DNA of 64,000 bases, taken from NCBI RefSeq assembly GCF_002165575.1, contig NZ_MXQF01000002.1:124001-188000 (forward strand). The letters run 5' to 3'. Made by a program: the position numbers and the translations under genes. Below, piece after piece: positions 36,504 to 45,900 of this stretch. The DNA is from Pseudoalteromonas sp. A601. GTDB lineage: Bacteria; Pseudomonadota; Gammaproteobacteria; Enterobacterales; Alteromonadaceae. Each line of letters starts with the position of its first letter. The first letter of the stretch is position 1. The notes under the pieces were generated by a model, which was given only the letters and a program-made list of their open reading frames with translations, did no database searches and had not been told where the DNA came from.

Positions 36504-37010
36504 TATACTTACTTCATCGGTTAAGCAAACAGGCTTTAATGAGTAAACGGACAAGGAATGATTACTCAGCAACCTCGGATTAAGGTTACGTTAGGAAAAT
36601 AAGGACTCACGGACAGGCTCAGGATGGGTAACACAAAGGATAGTACACACACGGACAGCGTCAAGATGATGCGAAATGGATGAACAACAGGGCTCGAAAG
36701 AGAGTTGTTATACAGGAAGTTACAAAGCGGACGAATGGACAGGCCTTAAAGGCAACACAATGGAACTGCTTAATAAAAGGATAGCATCAGGACGGTGCGT
36801 AACGGATGGGTAATAGATTTTACCAACATGGAAGAACGGATACTACTTGGATACAGGCCCGGACAGCCTAAATTACGCAGAACGAATAAGTAAAAGCGTA
36901 ATAACATGGATTAGTAAAAATTAGGAGTTGATTAAGTTCAATTGCAGGATGCAGAAAATTAGAAGATTCCGCAAGCGCGACTAGAGATAGTACGCGCTTT
37001 TCTTTTGCCT
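36504..37010 (+). ncRNA. csrB: CsrB-type regulatory RNA (sequesters CsrA)
   Basis: The gene-less interval holds 24 GGA motifs on the + strand between 36549 and 36950, many as AGGA or CGGA, against only one on the opposite strand. Several sit in hairpin loops: TGAGTAA/TTACTCA (36540-36546 with 36562-36568) carries two; AACCT/AGGTT (36571-36575 with 36583-36587) has loop CGGATTA; AGGC/GCCT (36855-36869) has loop CCGGACA. This is the hallmark of CsrB/CsrC/RsmZ RNAs, which bind many CsrA dimers and relieve CsrA repression of translation. A -10-like TATACT is at 36504-36509 without a good -35, which fits activator dependence. I place the transcript start near 36516 and the end at the terminator at about 37006, so about 490 nt. 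No open reading frame of note. Named by structure, not by a covariance search. Confidence 0.9.
36973..37006 (+). terminator. Terminator of the CsrB-like RNA
   Basis: AAGCGCG-ACTA / TAGT-A-CGCGCTT stem (one bulged A, GAGA loop) followed by TTTTCTTTT. It marks the 3' end of the RNA and faces the converging tapT gene. Confidence 0.9.
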
Positions 37011-37107
37011 GAAGTTCAACTATCAAAAAAAACAATATTTTATTTACAAAACATTTTAATAAATATTTATATCTTATTGTAATACATGCAACGTATAACT
37101 TTACTCG

Positions 37108-37797
37108 CTATAGTGGCCGACCTTTATTTCGTTTACCTAATAAATATGCATCGCGAAACTTCATAAAATGCTGTTCAAGTTTATGGGATGCATCAAACTC
37201 ACCCGCTAATGCTAACACCATGATTGCGACTTCAGCAGTGCCAAGTTGATGTGCATGAGGTGCAACCCGTAAACGGTAATCCGACAGTTTTTCAGCTGTA
37301 ATCGATAATACCGGTAAGTTATCAAGATATGGACTCTTACGAATCATTTTTTTGGCCTCACGCCATGTGCCATCCAAAAAGATGAATAATGGTCGCTTAC
37401 TCGGTTGCAGTTTAACCTCAGTTATTACTCGATCAGTATCTTCAACATCTGTGGCAGGAAAAATCACCATAGGCTGATATCGACAATCATTTAACAAGGC
37501 TAAAAGTTCACGGTCAGGGTCTGTTCTGTCCCAACGAAAGGCATAATTATCAGGCACTATTTCAGCGATTAAACGCCCCGTATTAGAAGGTTTAAAGCTT
37601 TCATTATGATACATAAGCATACAGACAGCTGCATTACACTGAGCCTGCTCAACGCCTTCACAAATACAATAATGCTTTGCAATCAAACACTGTTCACAAC
37701 GGTCCATTTTACCGCCACGAGCATTAAACTCACGTCGAGATTCGCTAATTTGCTGCGCTCGCAAGGTCAAGACAGCATTGTTTGAAGTGTTAGTCAC
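37108..37797 (-). CDS. tapT: DTW-domain tRNA-uridine aminocarboxypropyltransferase (TapT-like)
   Basis: 229 residues. The DTW family transfers the 3-amino-3-carboxypropyl group of SAM to uridine in tRNA; E. coli TapT (YfiP) makes acp3U47. Visible are four N-terminal cysteines in CEQCLIAKHYCIC (probable metal site), MLMYHNESFKPSNTGRLI, the name-giving FLDGTWREAKKM, and YRLRVAPHAHQLGTAEV. Length is typical. The 3' end converges on the CsrB-like RNA; heptamer arrays lie upstream. Confidence 0.88.
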   Translation of the reverse strand: MTNTSNNAVLTLRAQQISESRREFNARGGKMDRCEQCLIAKHYCICEGVEQAQCNAAVCMLMYHNESFKPSNTGRLIAEIVPDNYAFRWDRTDPDRELLALLNDCRYQPMVIFPATDVEDTDRVITEVKLQPSKRPLFIFLDGTWREAKKMIRKSPYLDNLPVLSITAEKLSDYRLRVAPHAHQLGTAEVAIMVLALAGEFDASHKLEQHFMKFRDAYLLGKRNKGRPL

Positions 37798-37850
37798 AGT
37801 GATTAGATACCTAAAAATTGCTCGGCGCAGTGTACGTAAAGTAAAGAGAA

Positions 37851-37887
37851 ATCAGCTATCAGCTATCAGCTATCAGCTATCAGCTAT
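37851..37887. repeat. Heptamer array, 5 x ATCAGCT
   Basis: Five perfect copies (37851-37885) plus AT, between tapT and rlmB. Related by transitions to the next array (xxCxGCT pattern shared). Confidence 0.95.
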
Positions 37888-37934
37888 AAATTTTGCGCAT
37901 ATTAACTGACGTGTCAAGACTAGCTTGCCTTAAA

Positions 37935-37971
37935 CTGACGGCTGACGGCTGACGGCTGACGGCTGACGGCT
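37935..37971. repeat. Heptamer array, 5 x CTGACGG
   Basis: Five perfect copies (37935-37969) plus CT, 49 nt after the first heptamer array and just downstream of the rlmB stop codon. In the register GACGGCT it differs from ATCAGCT at three positions. Confidence 0.95.
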
Positions 37972-37987
37972 ACAAGCTTACAGCTTT

Positions 37988-38734
37988 TTATGCTTGTGTT
38001 GCGTTTCTCTGGCGCAGCACTTCAAACAAACAAATGCCCGTGGCAACGGATACATTAAGGCTTGAAACACTTCCTGCCATTGGGATTTTAACCAGTACGT
38101 CACAGTGCTCGCGAGTTAAACGACGCATGCCTTCACCCTCAGCGCCCATTACAATGGCCATTGGGCCTGTTAGGTTTGCATCAAATACATGGGTGTCAGT
38201 TTCGCCAGCCGTGCCAACTACCCACACACCTGCATCTTTAATTTCACGTAAAGTACGGGCAAGGTTTGTCACTTGAATAAGCGGAACTGTTTCGGCTGCG
38301 CCACACGCCACTTTTCTTGCTGTGCCATTAAGCTTTGCTGACTTATCTTTTGGCACAATAATCGCATGAACACCGGCTGCATCGGCGCTACGTAGGCAAG
38401 CACCTAAGTTATGCGGATCTGTAATACCGTCAAGTACTAATAAGAACGGAGTGTCTTCACGAGCAATGATCACATCAAGATCTTTTTCATTGTATGTCGG
38501 CGCCGCTTTTACATTGGCAATGATGCCTTGGTGCTGCTCATCTTTTGCTTTGTTATCAAGCGCTTTACGTTGCATAAACTGTACTGAAATACCAAATTTA
38601 CGTGCTTCATTAATTATCGGAGTTAAGCGCTTATCATCACGCCCTTTGAGGGCGTAAATTTCTAAAAAACGCTCAGGCTCTTTTGCTAAAATCGCTTCAA
38701 CAGAGTGAAAGCCAAAAATTAATTCATTACTCAC
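37988..38734 (-). CDS. rlmB: 23S rRNA (guanosine-2'-O)-methyltransferase RlmB
   Basis: 248-residue SPOUT methyltransferase modifying G2251 in the peptidyl transferase loop. N-terminal L30e-like substrate-binding domain ([24 protein letters not shown]), then the SpoU knot with the three family motifs: [41 protein letters not shown] and [23 protein letters not shown]. The start overlaps the rnr stop by 4 nt, so it is translationally coupled to RNase R, the classical rnr-rlmB pairing. Confidence 0.97.
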   Translation of the reverse strand: MSNELIFGFHSVEAILAKEPERFLEIYALKGRDDKRLTPIINEARKFGISVQFMQRKALDNKAKDEQHQGIIANVKAAPTYNEKDLDVIIAREDTPFLLVLDGITDPHNLGACLRSADAAGVHAIIVPKDKSAKLNGTARKVACGAAETVPLIQVTNLARTLREIKDAGVWVVGTAGETDTHVFDANLTGPMAIVMGAEGEGMRRLTREHCDVLVKIPMAGSVSSLNVSVATGICLFEVLRQRNATQA

Positions 38735-41232
38735 GTATTATTTGCTCCTGGGCTGGTACGTTTACGGGCATTTTTGCCGGGTCTTTTTGGCTTTTTAACA
38801 GCCTTTTTCTTGGTTTTCTTTTTAGTTACGCCATCGGTTGTCGCTTTTACTTTAGTACTACTGGCAGGTTTCTTTTTACCTTTACTACTGCTTTGTGAGT
38901 CTGATTTACCCTTAGTACCCGCTGATGACTTACCTTTGCGAGGCTCTTTTTCATCACCTTTTTTACCAGGGATTTTACCCGCTTTTAATTGTGAACGAAC
39001 ACTCGCTGGGGCATGACCCCCTTTTGCAGAACCACGACGGCGTGAATAACGGTCTTGTGCAACATCACCACTTAAGGTTAAGTTGATACGGCGCTCATCC
39101 AAGCTAACAGATGCTACCTGAACAGTTACCTTATCACCAAGACGATATACCTTGTGGGTTTGCTCTCCAATCAAGCAATGTTTAGCTGCATCATGCTGAA
39201 AATATTCATTACCTAAGTTGGTTACATGAATTAAACCATCAATTTGTAAATCATCTAAACGAATAAACAAACCAAAGTTTGTTACCGATGAAATAACGCC
39301 TTCAAACTCATCTCCTACATGATCTTGCATGTATTCGCACTTAAGCCAATCAGCAACTTCACGGGTCGCATCATCTGCGCGGCGCTCAGTGGTCGAACAT
39401 TGCTCGCCTAATTGATCAACTTCGTCATCACTATATACATAGTCACCGGATGTTTGCATGCCCTGTGCTTTTAAAATACCTTTAATTGCACGATGCACCA
39501 CTAAATCAGGATAACGGCGAATTGGTGAGGTAAAGTGTGCGTATTCACCCAGCGCCAAACCAAAGTGACCGATGTTATCAGCTTGATACACAGCCTGCTT
39601 CATCGAGCGCAGCAACATGGTTTGAATAAGCTCAGCTTCAGGGCGATCCCCTAACCTAGCGAGTACATGGGTGATTTCTTTTGGCGTTGGCTCATCACTA
39701 AGTGTTGATTCAATACCAAGCTCAGACAAGAACTGCCTAAAATTACCAAGCTTTTCGCCATCGGGCTCATCATGCACTCGATAAAGCGCGCTGGCTTCGT
39801 GTTTTTCAAGCATTTTAGCCGCAGATACATTGGCTAAAATCATACATTCTTCAATTAACTTATGCGCATCGTTACGTACCACTGGCACGATTGATTCTAT
39901 CTTACGTTGGGCATTAAATACAAAGCGGGTTTCTAATGTTTCAAACTCAATCGCACCACGCTGTTGGCGTGCGGACTTAAGTGCCATGTACATTTGCTGT
40001 AAATCAGTTAAATGCGGAACCACAGCTGCATATTCTTTACGTAGCTTTTCATCGCCTTGCAAAATGGCATTGGTTTTAGTGTAGGTTAAACGCGCATGCG
40101 AGTTCATAACCGCTTCATAGAAGCGATAACCAGACAGTTTACCTGCTTCTGATACCATCATTTCCGCAACCATACATAAGCGATCAACTTCTGGGTTTAA
40201 TGAACATAACCCATTAGAGAGTACTTTTGGCAGCATCGGAATAACTTGCTCAGGAAAATACACTGAGTTACCGCGTTCAATCGCTTCTTTGTTAAGTGGC
40301 GTATTCATGCCAACATAATGCGATACGTCAGCGATGGCTACCCATAAGCGCCAGCCTCCGGACTTTTTACGCTCACAATAAACTGCATCATCAAAATCGC
40401 GGGCGTCTTCACCATCAATCGTTACTAATGGTAAATCACGTAAATCTACGCGGTTTTGTTTATCGGCTTCTTCTACAAATTCACCTAAATGGGCAACTTG
40501 TTTTTCAACCGCTTCAGGCCATATATGGGGAATATCATGGTTACGTAGCGCAACTTCAATTTCCATTCCTGGCGCTAAATGCTCACCAAGTACATCAACA
40601 ACCTTACCTACCGCATTCATATTACGGCTTGGATTTTGAGTTATTTGTACTTGCACCATTTGATTATGGCGAGCACCTTTTTCTGTACCAGGTAAAATAA
40701 TAATGTCTTGGGTGATACGTGGATCTTCGGCCACAACAACCGCAATACCATGCTCAACAAAATAGCGGCCAACAATCGGCGCACGTTCATTGGTCAGCAC
40801 TTTGATAATTCGCGCATCACACTTGCCGCCAGAGCCACGTTTAGTGCCTTTAGCTAGTACAATGTCACCGTGCAGCACCATGTTCATTTGATGCTTGGCA
40901 ATAAACCAGTCTTTACTTTCGCCTTCAACTTCTAAAAAGCCAAACCCATCTCTATGACCGATGACCTTACCTTTAGTCAGGCCGGCTTCGTCAATTAAAG
41001 CGTAACATTTAAACTTATTAAAATATAACTGACCATCGCGCTCCATAGCTCTCAAACGGCGTTTAAACGCAATTTGGCGCTCGTCGTCGTTCACCGCCAT
41101 TTCATCACATAACTGCTGAAAGTTGGCTGGTTTTGCACGGTCTTTTATATGAGTAAGTATAAACTCACGGCTTGGGACAGGGTTTTCGTACTTTTCTTGT
41201 TCTCGACTGAGATTAGGATCTTGGTTTGACAT
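38731..41232 (-). CDS. rnr: Ribonuclease R
   Basis: 833-residue processive 3'-5' exoribonuclease able to degrade structured RNA. Order: N-terminal winged-helix ([21 protein letters not shown]), two cold-shock domains (about 80-235), the RNB catalytic domain with the metal-binding aspartates in [15 protein letters not shown] (about 265-285) and [18 protein letters not shown], an S1 domain ([20 protein letters not shown]), and a long Lys/Ser-rich basic tail (about 740-833) of low complexity. First gene of rnr-rlmB. Confidence 0.97.
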   Translation of the reverse strand: MSNQDPNLSREQEKYENPVPSREFILTHIKDRAKPANFQQLCDEMAVNDDERQIAFKRRLRAMERDGQLYFNKFKCYALIDEAGLTKGKVIGHRDGFGFLEVEGESKDWFIAKHQMNMVLHGDIVLAKGTKRGSGGKCDARIIKVLTNERAPIVGRYFVEHGIAVVVAEDPRITQDIIILPGTEKGARHNQMVQVQITQNPSRNMNAVGKVVDVLGEHLAPGMEIEVALRNHDIPHIWPEAVEKQVAHLGEFVEEADKQNRVDLRDLPLVTIDGEDARDFDDAVYCERKKSGGWRLWVAIADVSHYVGMNTPLNKEAIERGNSVYFPEQVIPMLPKVLSNGLCSLNPEVDRLCMVAEMMVSEAGKLSGYRFYEAVMNSHARLTYTKTNAILQGDEKLRKEYAAVVPHLTDLQQMYMALKSARQQRGAIEFETLETRFVFNAQRKIESIVPVVRNDAHKLIEECMILANVSAAKMLEKHEASALYRVHDEPDGEKLGNFRQFLSELGIESTLSDEPTPKEITHVLARLGDRPEAELIQTMLLRSMKQAVYQADNIGHFGLALGEYAHFTSPIRRYPDLVVHRAIKGILKAQGMQTSGDYVYSDDEVDQLGEQCSTTERRADDATREVADWLKCEYMQDHVGDEFEGVISSVTNFGLFIRLDDLQIDGLIHVTNLGNEYFQHDAAKHCLIGEQTHKVYRLGDKVTVQVASVSLDERRINLTLSGDVAQDRYSRRRGSAKGGHAPASVRSQLKAGKIPGKKGDEKEPRKGKSSAGTKGKSDSQSSSKGKKKPASSTKVKATTDGVTKKKTKKKAVKKPKRPGKNARKRTSPGANNT

Positions 41233-41351
41233 TCACTATCTTGTTAATTGGTTATGTTGTTATTTTAACCCATAACCGAACAATGAGACAGGCAAAAGCT
41301 ATGAAACTTTTAAGAAAGCCAATTTAGTAACGTTAAAATGGATAAAAAAGG

Positions 41352-41565
41352 CTATAACCAACCTTTTTGCTTGGCTATTCGTGCTGCATCGACTCGGTTA
41401 CTGGCATTTAATTTGGCAATGGCTGCTGATCAATAATGACGCACAGTGCCCCCTCTTAAGAATAACCTTGCGGCAACCTCTGCGGTTTTCAACCCTTCAC
41501 TGGCTAACGGCAATGCTTTTCGTTATTTTTCTGATTGTTGAAAATAAAACCCTGCGCCAAACACT
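41352..41565 (-). pseudogene. Remnant of a DesR/LuxR-type response regulator (C-terminal HTH)
   Basis: The 593-bp gap between rnr and the DMT gene holds no intact gene. On the minus strand, codons before the TAG at 41352-41354 read LASEGLKTAEVAARLFLRGG, TVRHY, stop, then SAAIAKLNASNRVDAARIAKQ, KGWL. This is the helix-turn-helix end of a NarL/DesR-type regulator (normally VRNYLS-AIAKL). An in-frame TGA at 41430-41432 replaces what was probably a TTA Leu codon. The preceding EKHCR segment (matching EKEVLR of the family) is in another frame, joined by a one-base deletion near 41511-41518. The receiver domain is not recognisable upstream. No function expected. Confidence 0.85.
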
Positions 41566-41825
41566 ATCACTTAAATCAGGCTGTAATGTTCTGAGGTTGT
41601 AAGTAACATATGAGGTTTAGCATCTGAGTATTATTCATAGCTCACCCACCTAACAGAAGTTAATCATCTCAATACGTTAACTATCTCTTTTAAAGCAGGC
41701 TTAGTGTAGTGTAAATTGTCATTAATCAAACTAACTTTTGTCATAACCAACATATAAAAAGCAACAAAACTACGCCACTAACTTTACAGTAAAATGCTAA
41801 TTTTTAATGATTCAAAAGAGGTAAA

Positions 41826-42689
41826 ATGCAGCCACAACAACAAAGCCTTATCTATTTACACATAGCAGTACTGTTGTTTGGCGGCACAGCTTTGTTTGCT
41901 AAATTAATTAACCTTAATGCATTAGATATTACTGTTTACCGCACTGCAATCGCAGCGGTTGCGCTTTTAATATTGTTAGTGTTACAAAAAAAAGCAATTA
42001 GGCTACACTCACTCAAAGATTACGCTATAGCGCTTTTTTTAGGGGTAACAGTGGGACTCCATTGGGTAACTTATTTTTCCGGAATGCAACTAGCTGGTAT
42101 TGCCGTGGGTATGATTGCATTTTTCACTTACCCTGTTATCACCGTATTTATAGAGCCTTTTTTTCATGGCAATAAACCGAAACTAAAAGATTTAATAAGC
42201 GCTGCTGTTGTCATGGTAGGAATCTATTTACTAACTCCTGATGCAGACATTGGTAACGATGTGACTCTAGGTATCATAATAGGCATCATATCGGCTTTTT
42301 TCTTTGCTTTTCGAAACATCATCCATAAACGCTACTTTAGTCAATACGGTGGCCCACAGACTATGCTTTACCAAACAGTGATTGCGTGTCTTATGTTATG
42401 TGCATTCATTGAAGTACCTATTATGCAAGTAGCTCATTATGATTTGAGCTTATTAATTGTTGCAGGCGTTATTTTTACGGCAACACCACACTCGTTATTT
42501 GCAGCAAGTTTACAGTATTTATCTGCATCAACGGCAGGGCTTATATCTTGTTTACAACCATTATATGGTACATTTTTAGCCTTTTTATTATTACATGAAC
42601 AACCTTCATTACTGACTTTAGTCGGTGGAACTTTAGTGATCAGCGCAGCGTTTTATGAAACCTGGTCAGTGACACGGAAACACAGATGA
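41826..42689 (+). CDS. DMT-superfamily transporter (EamA family)
   Basis: 287 residues with ten predicted membrane spans and two EamA repeats (about 6-137 and 150-282). Typical marks are the opening LHIAVLLFGGTALFAKL, YRTAIAAVALLIL, the GLHWVTYFSGMQ segment, and LISCLQPLYGTFLAFLLLHEQPS near the end. The family includes exporters of amino acids and metabolites; the substrate cannot be told. AAAGAGG precedes ATG 41826. The next gene overlaps its stop codon (ATGATGA), so the two are cotranscribed. Confidence 0.88.
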   Translation: MQPQQQSLIYLHIAVLLFGGTALFAKLINLNALDITVYRTAIAAVALLILLVLQKKAIRLHSLKDYAIALFLGVTVGLHWVTYFSGMQLAGIAVGMIAFFTYPVITVFIEPFFHGNKPKLKDLISAAVVMVGIYLLTPDADIGNDVTLGIIIGIISAFFFAFRNIIHKRYFSQYGGPQTMLYQTVIACLMLCAFIEVPIMQVAHYDLSLLIVAGVIFTATPHSLFAASLQYLSASTAGLISCLQPLYGTFLAFLLLHEQPSLLTLVGGTLVISAAFYETWSVTRKHR

Positions 42690-43384
42690 TGAAAATATTT
42701 GCTCACCGCGGTGCAAGCGGTACTTATCCTGAAAATACGCAAAGTGCAATCAAAGCAGCCGTTGAAATAGAAGTAGATGGTATTGAAGTTGATGTACAAA
42801 GTTGCTCAGACGACTACATGATAATCCATGATACTTGGCTTGACCGAACCACCAGCGGACGCGGTAAAGTAAATAAGCTAAGCCGTGAACAAATTCAACG
42901 CTTTGATGCTGGCAATGGGGAATTTGTGCCGACTCTTAGCCAACTTATTGATTGGGTAGCCAATAAAACACTGATTAATTTAGAGCTCAAGCATACTTTT
43001 TCTCTGGATAAGTTTGTTGCACAAATTGAAGCGAGTGTAGCAAATAATAAGCTCTCTCGTGATAACCTTTTAGTGTCTTCCTTTGATCACCATCAACTCA
43101 TGTGGCTTAAACAACAGTTACCATGGGTAAAAATAGGCGCTTTAACGGCCTCTATCCCAATTCATTACGCAGAGTTTGCTCAGCGACTTCATGCATACAG
43201 CATTCACATTGACAAAAACTTTATTAATCATGAGTTTGTTGTTGACGCAAAAAGCAGGGGCTTAGAAATTTATGCCTATACTGTTGATAAACAAGAAGAC
43301 ATTGAACAAATGCTAGAATATGGTGTCGACGGCATTTTTACTAACTATCCGTGCAATACTAAAATGATTTTAAACTCAATCTAA
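42686..43384 (+). CDS. Glycerophosphodiester phosphodiesterase (UgpQ-like)
   Basis: 232 residues, cytoplasmic form without signal peptide. It hydrolyses glycerophosphodiesters to glycerol-3-phosphate and an alcohol. GDPD marks: MKIFAHRGASGTYPENTQSA (general acid-base His8 and R9), VDGIEVDVQ with metal-binding Glu/Asp, MIIHDTWLDRTTSG (second catalytic His), LELKH. The C-terminal YAYTVDKQEDIEQMLEYGVDGIFTNYP is typical. Overlaps the transporter gene by 4 nt; a supply or salvage link between the two is possible but unproven. Confidence 0.93.
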   Translation: MMKIFAHRGASGTYPENTQSAIKAAVEIEVDGIEVDVQSCSDDYMIIHDTWLDRTTSGRGKVNKLSREQIQRFDAGNGEFVPTLSQLIDWVANKTLINLELKHTFSLDKFVAQIEASVANNKLSRDNLLVSSFDHHQLMWLKQQLPWVKIGALTASIPIHYAEFAQRLHAYSIHIDKNFINHEFVVDAKSRGLEIYAYTVDKQEDIEQMLEYGVDGIFTNYPCNTKMILNSI

Positions 43385-43460
43385 TGAACATTTTCAATGG
43401 CTGTGATTTAACCTATATTCTTGAATTAATTTAAATTTGAGCGATACTGAGTTAAACACG

Positions 43461-44711
43461 ATGCAACAATCAAGTGGACCATTAATGAGTGGGTATATGC
43501 GTATTTATAATTTTATCGAACAGAGTTTATTCTTCACTTTAACACGAAAAATAGTGGGCAATCTAATTTTTGTTTTTACTTTTCAATTGATTACTCTAAT
43601 TTGGTTGTATCAATCTCTAAATGAGAAAAATGCGAGTACAGGCTTATTTTGGTTGCTGAGCGGTCTCATTGTCATAGGTTTTGCTTTTACTCTTTTCTAC
43701 ATGCGTTTTTTAATTGTGCGCCCAGTAACAGCTATGCGCGACACCCTCGCTCAAATAAATCAGCAAGATGCCAATCTCGGGGCTAAACTCCCCCAATTTA
43801 CTTATGACGAATTTCGTGAAATAAGCGAACAATATAACCAGTTTACCACTCATTTAACTGAGTTACTTGCAACTACCTACCAAAGTGCACAAGCAAGTGC
43901 GCAAAGTAACAATGACGTTACTCACTCAATGCAGCAAACAGCAGCATTAAGTGAACAGCAAATTAACTTTAGCCAAACAATTACATCAGCGAGTAATCAA
44001 ATAACCGACAATTTACAAGGTATTGTCACCAATACTGATAATGTTCATGAAGTGAACGCTGAACATTTACACTTTGTAACTAACTCTGCAAAAGAACTCA
44101 CAGAGTTAGTTTCTCAAGTAAAATCTATTGGGCATGTCCTTGGTAAGTTTTCAGAAACGATTACAGGGTTAAAGCAAAATAGTGAAAACATTCGCAGCAT
44201 TTTAAAAATGGTCGAGGAGTTTTCAGACCAAACAAACTTATTAGCTTTGAATGCTGCGATTGAAGCAGCTCGTGCGGGCGAAGCAGGAAGAGGGTTTGCG
44301 GTTGTCGCTGACGAAGTTAGAACCTTATCTGTAAAAGTAAGCGACGCGACGCGACAAATTAGCGACTTTATTAATCAAATGGACTCACTTGTTGGCCAAA
44401 CAAACAAAGAGTCTGAACAATTAATGGGCTACTCTCGCAATGCTGAAGACACAATAAGTAAAACCTCTCATGGCTTTACTCAGCGACTCATTGAATTTGA
44501 ACAAAACCAACAACAACTTCAACAAATAGTCAGCGCTGTACACCAGTTAGAACAAACCCAAAACCAGACGCATAAGACCGTTGAGGAAATTGTAGCACTA
44601 GGTTCACAAGCTAAATCTCAAATAGATGTAGCACTAACTGATTGCCAACAATCACAAAGACTTAGTGAACATACTCAACAACAGTTAAAGCGCTTTGTTG
44701 AGGAACAGTGA
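43461..44711 (+). CDS. Methyl-accepting chemotaxis protein with minimal periplasmic part
   Basis: About 416 residues. Two membrane spans ([15 protein letters not shown] and [21 protein letters not shown]) are separated by only about ten residues, so there is no periplasmic ligand domain. Then comes a HAMP-like segment ([15 protein letters not shown]), a long coiled coil, and the signalling tip [36 protein letters not shown] that binds CheA and CheW. No C-terminal CheR-binding pentapeptide. It may sense the membrane state, redox, or signals through a partner protein (inference). The start is uncertain: TTG 43437, ATG 43461 and ATG 43485 are possible; none has a strong ribosome site. Confidence 0.88.
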   Translation: MQQSSGPLMSGYMRIYNFIEQSLFFTLTRKIVGNLIFVFTFQLITLIWLYQSLNEKNASTGLFWLLSGLIVIGFAFTLFYMRFLIVRPVTAMRDTLAQINQQDANLGAKLPQFTYDEFREISEQYNQFTTHLTELLATTYQSAQASAQSNNDVTHSMQQTAALSEQQINFSQTITSASNQITDNLQGIVTNTDNVHEVNAEHLHFVTNSAKELTELVSQVKSIGHVLGKFSETITGLKQNSENIRSILKMVEEFSDQTNLLALNAAIEAARAGEAGRGFAVVADEVRTLSVKVSDATRQISDFINQMDSLVGQTNKESEQLMGYSRNAEDTISKTSHGFTQRLIEFEQNQQQLQQIVSAVHQLEQTQNQTHKTVEEIVALGSQAKSQIDVALTDCQQSQRLSEHTQQQLKRFVEEQ

Positions 44712-44768
44712 TTTTGCTCAACGATTATGATAAATTGCGCCGCTATTTTTCATGATTAGTGTACCCAC

Positions 44769-45899
44769 GTGACGAACCCAACGCCTAATTACCAACAACT
44801 TGCTTTAGATATAAAACAATGGGGTCTAGAGCTCGGCTTCAGCGAAGTCGGTATTACCGATATTGATTTAACTAAGCATGAAGCTCAACTTCAGCGTTGG
44901 CTTGATTTAGGTTATCACGGCGATATGGAATATATGGCAGCACATGGCATGAAACGCGCCCGCCCCGCAGAGCTTGTCCCTGGCACACAACGGGTTATTT
45001 CTGTCAAAATGAACTACTTGCCTCCAGATGCAAGCTTTGCTAAAAACCTTAAAAATACCGACAAAGCTTATATTAGCCGCTACGCGCTTGGTCGCGATTA
45101 TCATAAATTGATGCGCAACCGTATAAAAAAGTTAGGTCAAAAAATAGAACAACATGTTGAACACCTTGGTTTTCGTCCATTTGTTGATTCAGCGCCCGTC
45201 ATGGAGCGTCAACTTGCAGAAAAAGCGGGCCTTGGTTGGCGTGGCAAGCATAGTTTATTAATAAACAAAGAAGCTGGCTCGTGGTTTTTTCTTGGAGAGT
45301 TATTTGTTGATATACCGCTGCCGATAGATAAACCTAATGAATTTGAAGGCTGCGGAAAATGTGTTGCATGTATAACCCTTTGCCCTACAGGGGCGATTGT
45401 TGAACCGTATGTAGTTGATGCACGCAAATGTATTTCATACTTAACCATTGAATTGCAAGGTCCAATCCCTGAACAATACCGTGCGTTATTAGGCAATCGT
45501 GTTTATGGCTGTGACGATTGCCAATTAGTATGCCCATGGAACCGCTATGGCCAAATTACCGATGAAGCTGATTTTCATCCACGTAAACAACTAAAAGATA
45601 AGGATTTACTCGAGCTTTTCACCTGGAATGAAGCAACATTTTTAAAAAATACCGAAGGCAGCCCTATAAGGCGTATTGGCCACCAACGTTGGCTGCGCAA
45701 CTTAGCCGTTGGACTAGGTAATGCAAAGTTTAATCAAACAATCATTAATGCCCTCAACAGCAGTCGAGAACATGCATCTGAATTAGTAAAAGAACATATT
45801 GATTGGGCCATCGAACAACAACTAAAAAAACAAAAGCAGCTCCGTAAAACTGCTCGTTTAATCAGAATTGTTGAAAAAGGCCTACCTCGAGACGCATAA
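44769..45899 (+). CDS. queG: Epoxyqueuosine reductase
   Basis: 376 residues; cobalamin- and iron-sulfur-dependent enzyme for the last step of queuosine synthesis in tRNA. Catalytic Asp140 in PFVDSAPVMERQLA. Two ferredoxin-like [4Fe-4S] motifs: C195-x2-C198-x2-C201-x3-C205 (CGKCVACITLCP), with C221 and the second set C248-x2-C251-x3-C255 (CDDCQLVCP). The C-terminal region is HEAT-like. Start GTG 44769. The requirement of B12 links it in cofactor economy to the btuB gene in this window. Its 3' end converges on the response regulator with a single base between. Confidence 0.96.
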   Translation: MTNPTPNYQQLALDIKQWGLELGFSEVGITDIDLTKHEAQLQRWLDLGYHGDMEYMAAHGMKRARPAELVPGTQRVISVKMNYLPPDASFAKNLKNTDKAYISRYALGRDYHKLMRNRIKKLGQKIEQHVEHLGFRPFVDSAPVMERQLAEKAGLGWRGKHSLLINKEAGSWFFLGELFVDIPLPIDKPNEFEGCGKCVACITLCPTGAIVEPYVVDARKCISYLTIELQGPIPEQYRALLGNRVYGCDDCQLVCPWNRYGQITDEADFHPRKQLKDKDLLELFTWNEATFLKNTEGSPIRRIGHQRWLRNLAVGLGNAKFNQTIINALNSSREHASELVKEHIDWAIEQQLKKQKQLRKTARLIRIVEKGLPRDA

Positions 45900-45900
45900 C

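Noticed and set aside
37851..37971. CRISPR-like or attachment-site repeats
   Set aside because: Units of 7 bp without unique spacers and no integrase or tRNA gene next to them.
40296..40700. 134-codon + strand frame inside rnr
   Set aside because: Antisense shadow of RNase R; no start context or likeness to a protein.
41381..41602. 73-codon + strand frame in the gap after rnr
   Set aside because: It is the antisense of the response-regulator remnant, which explains the sequence better.
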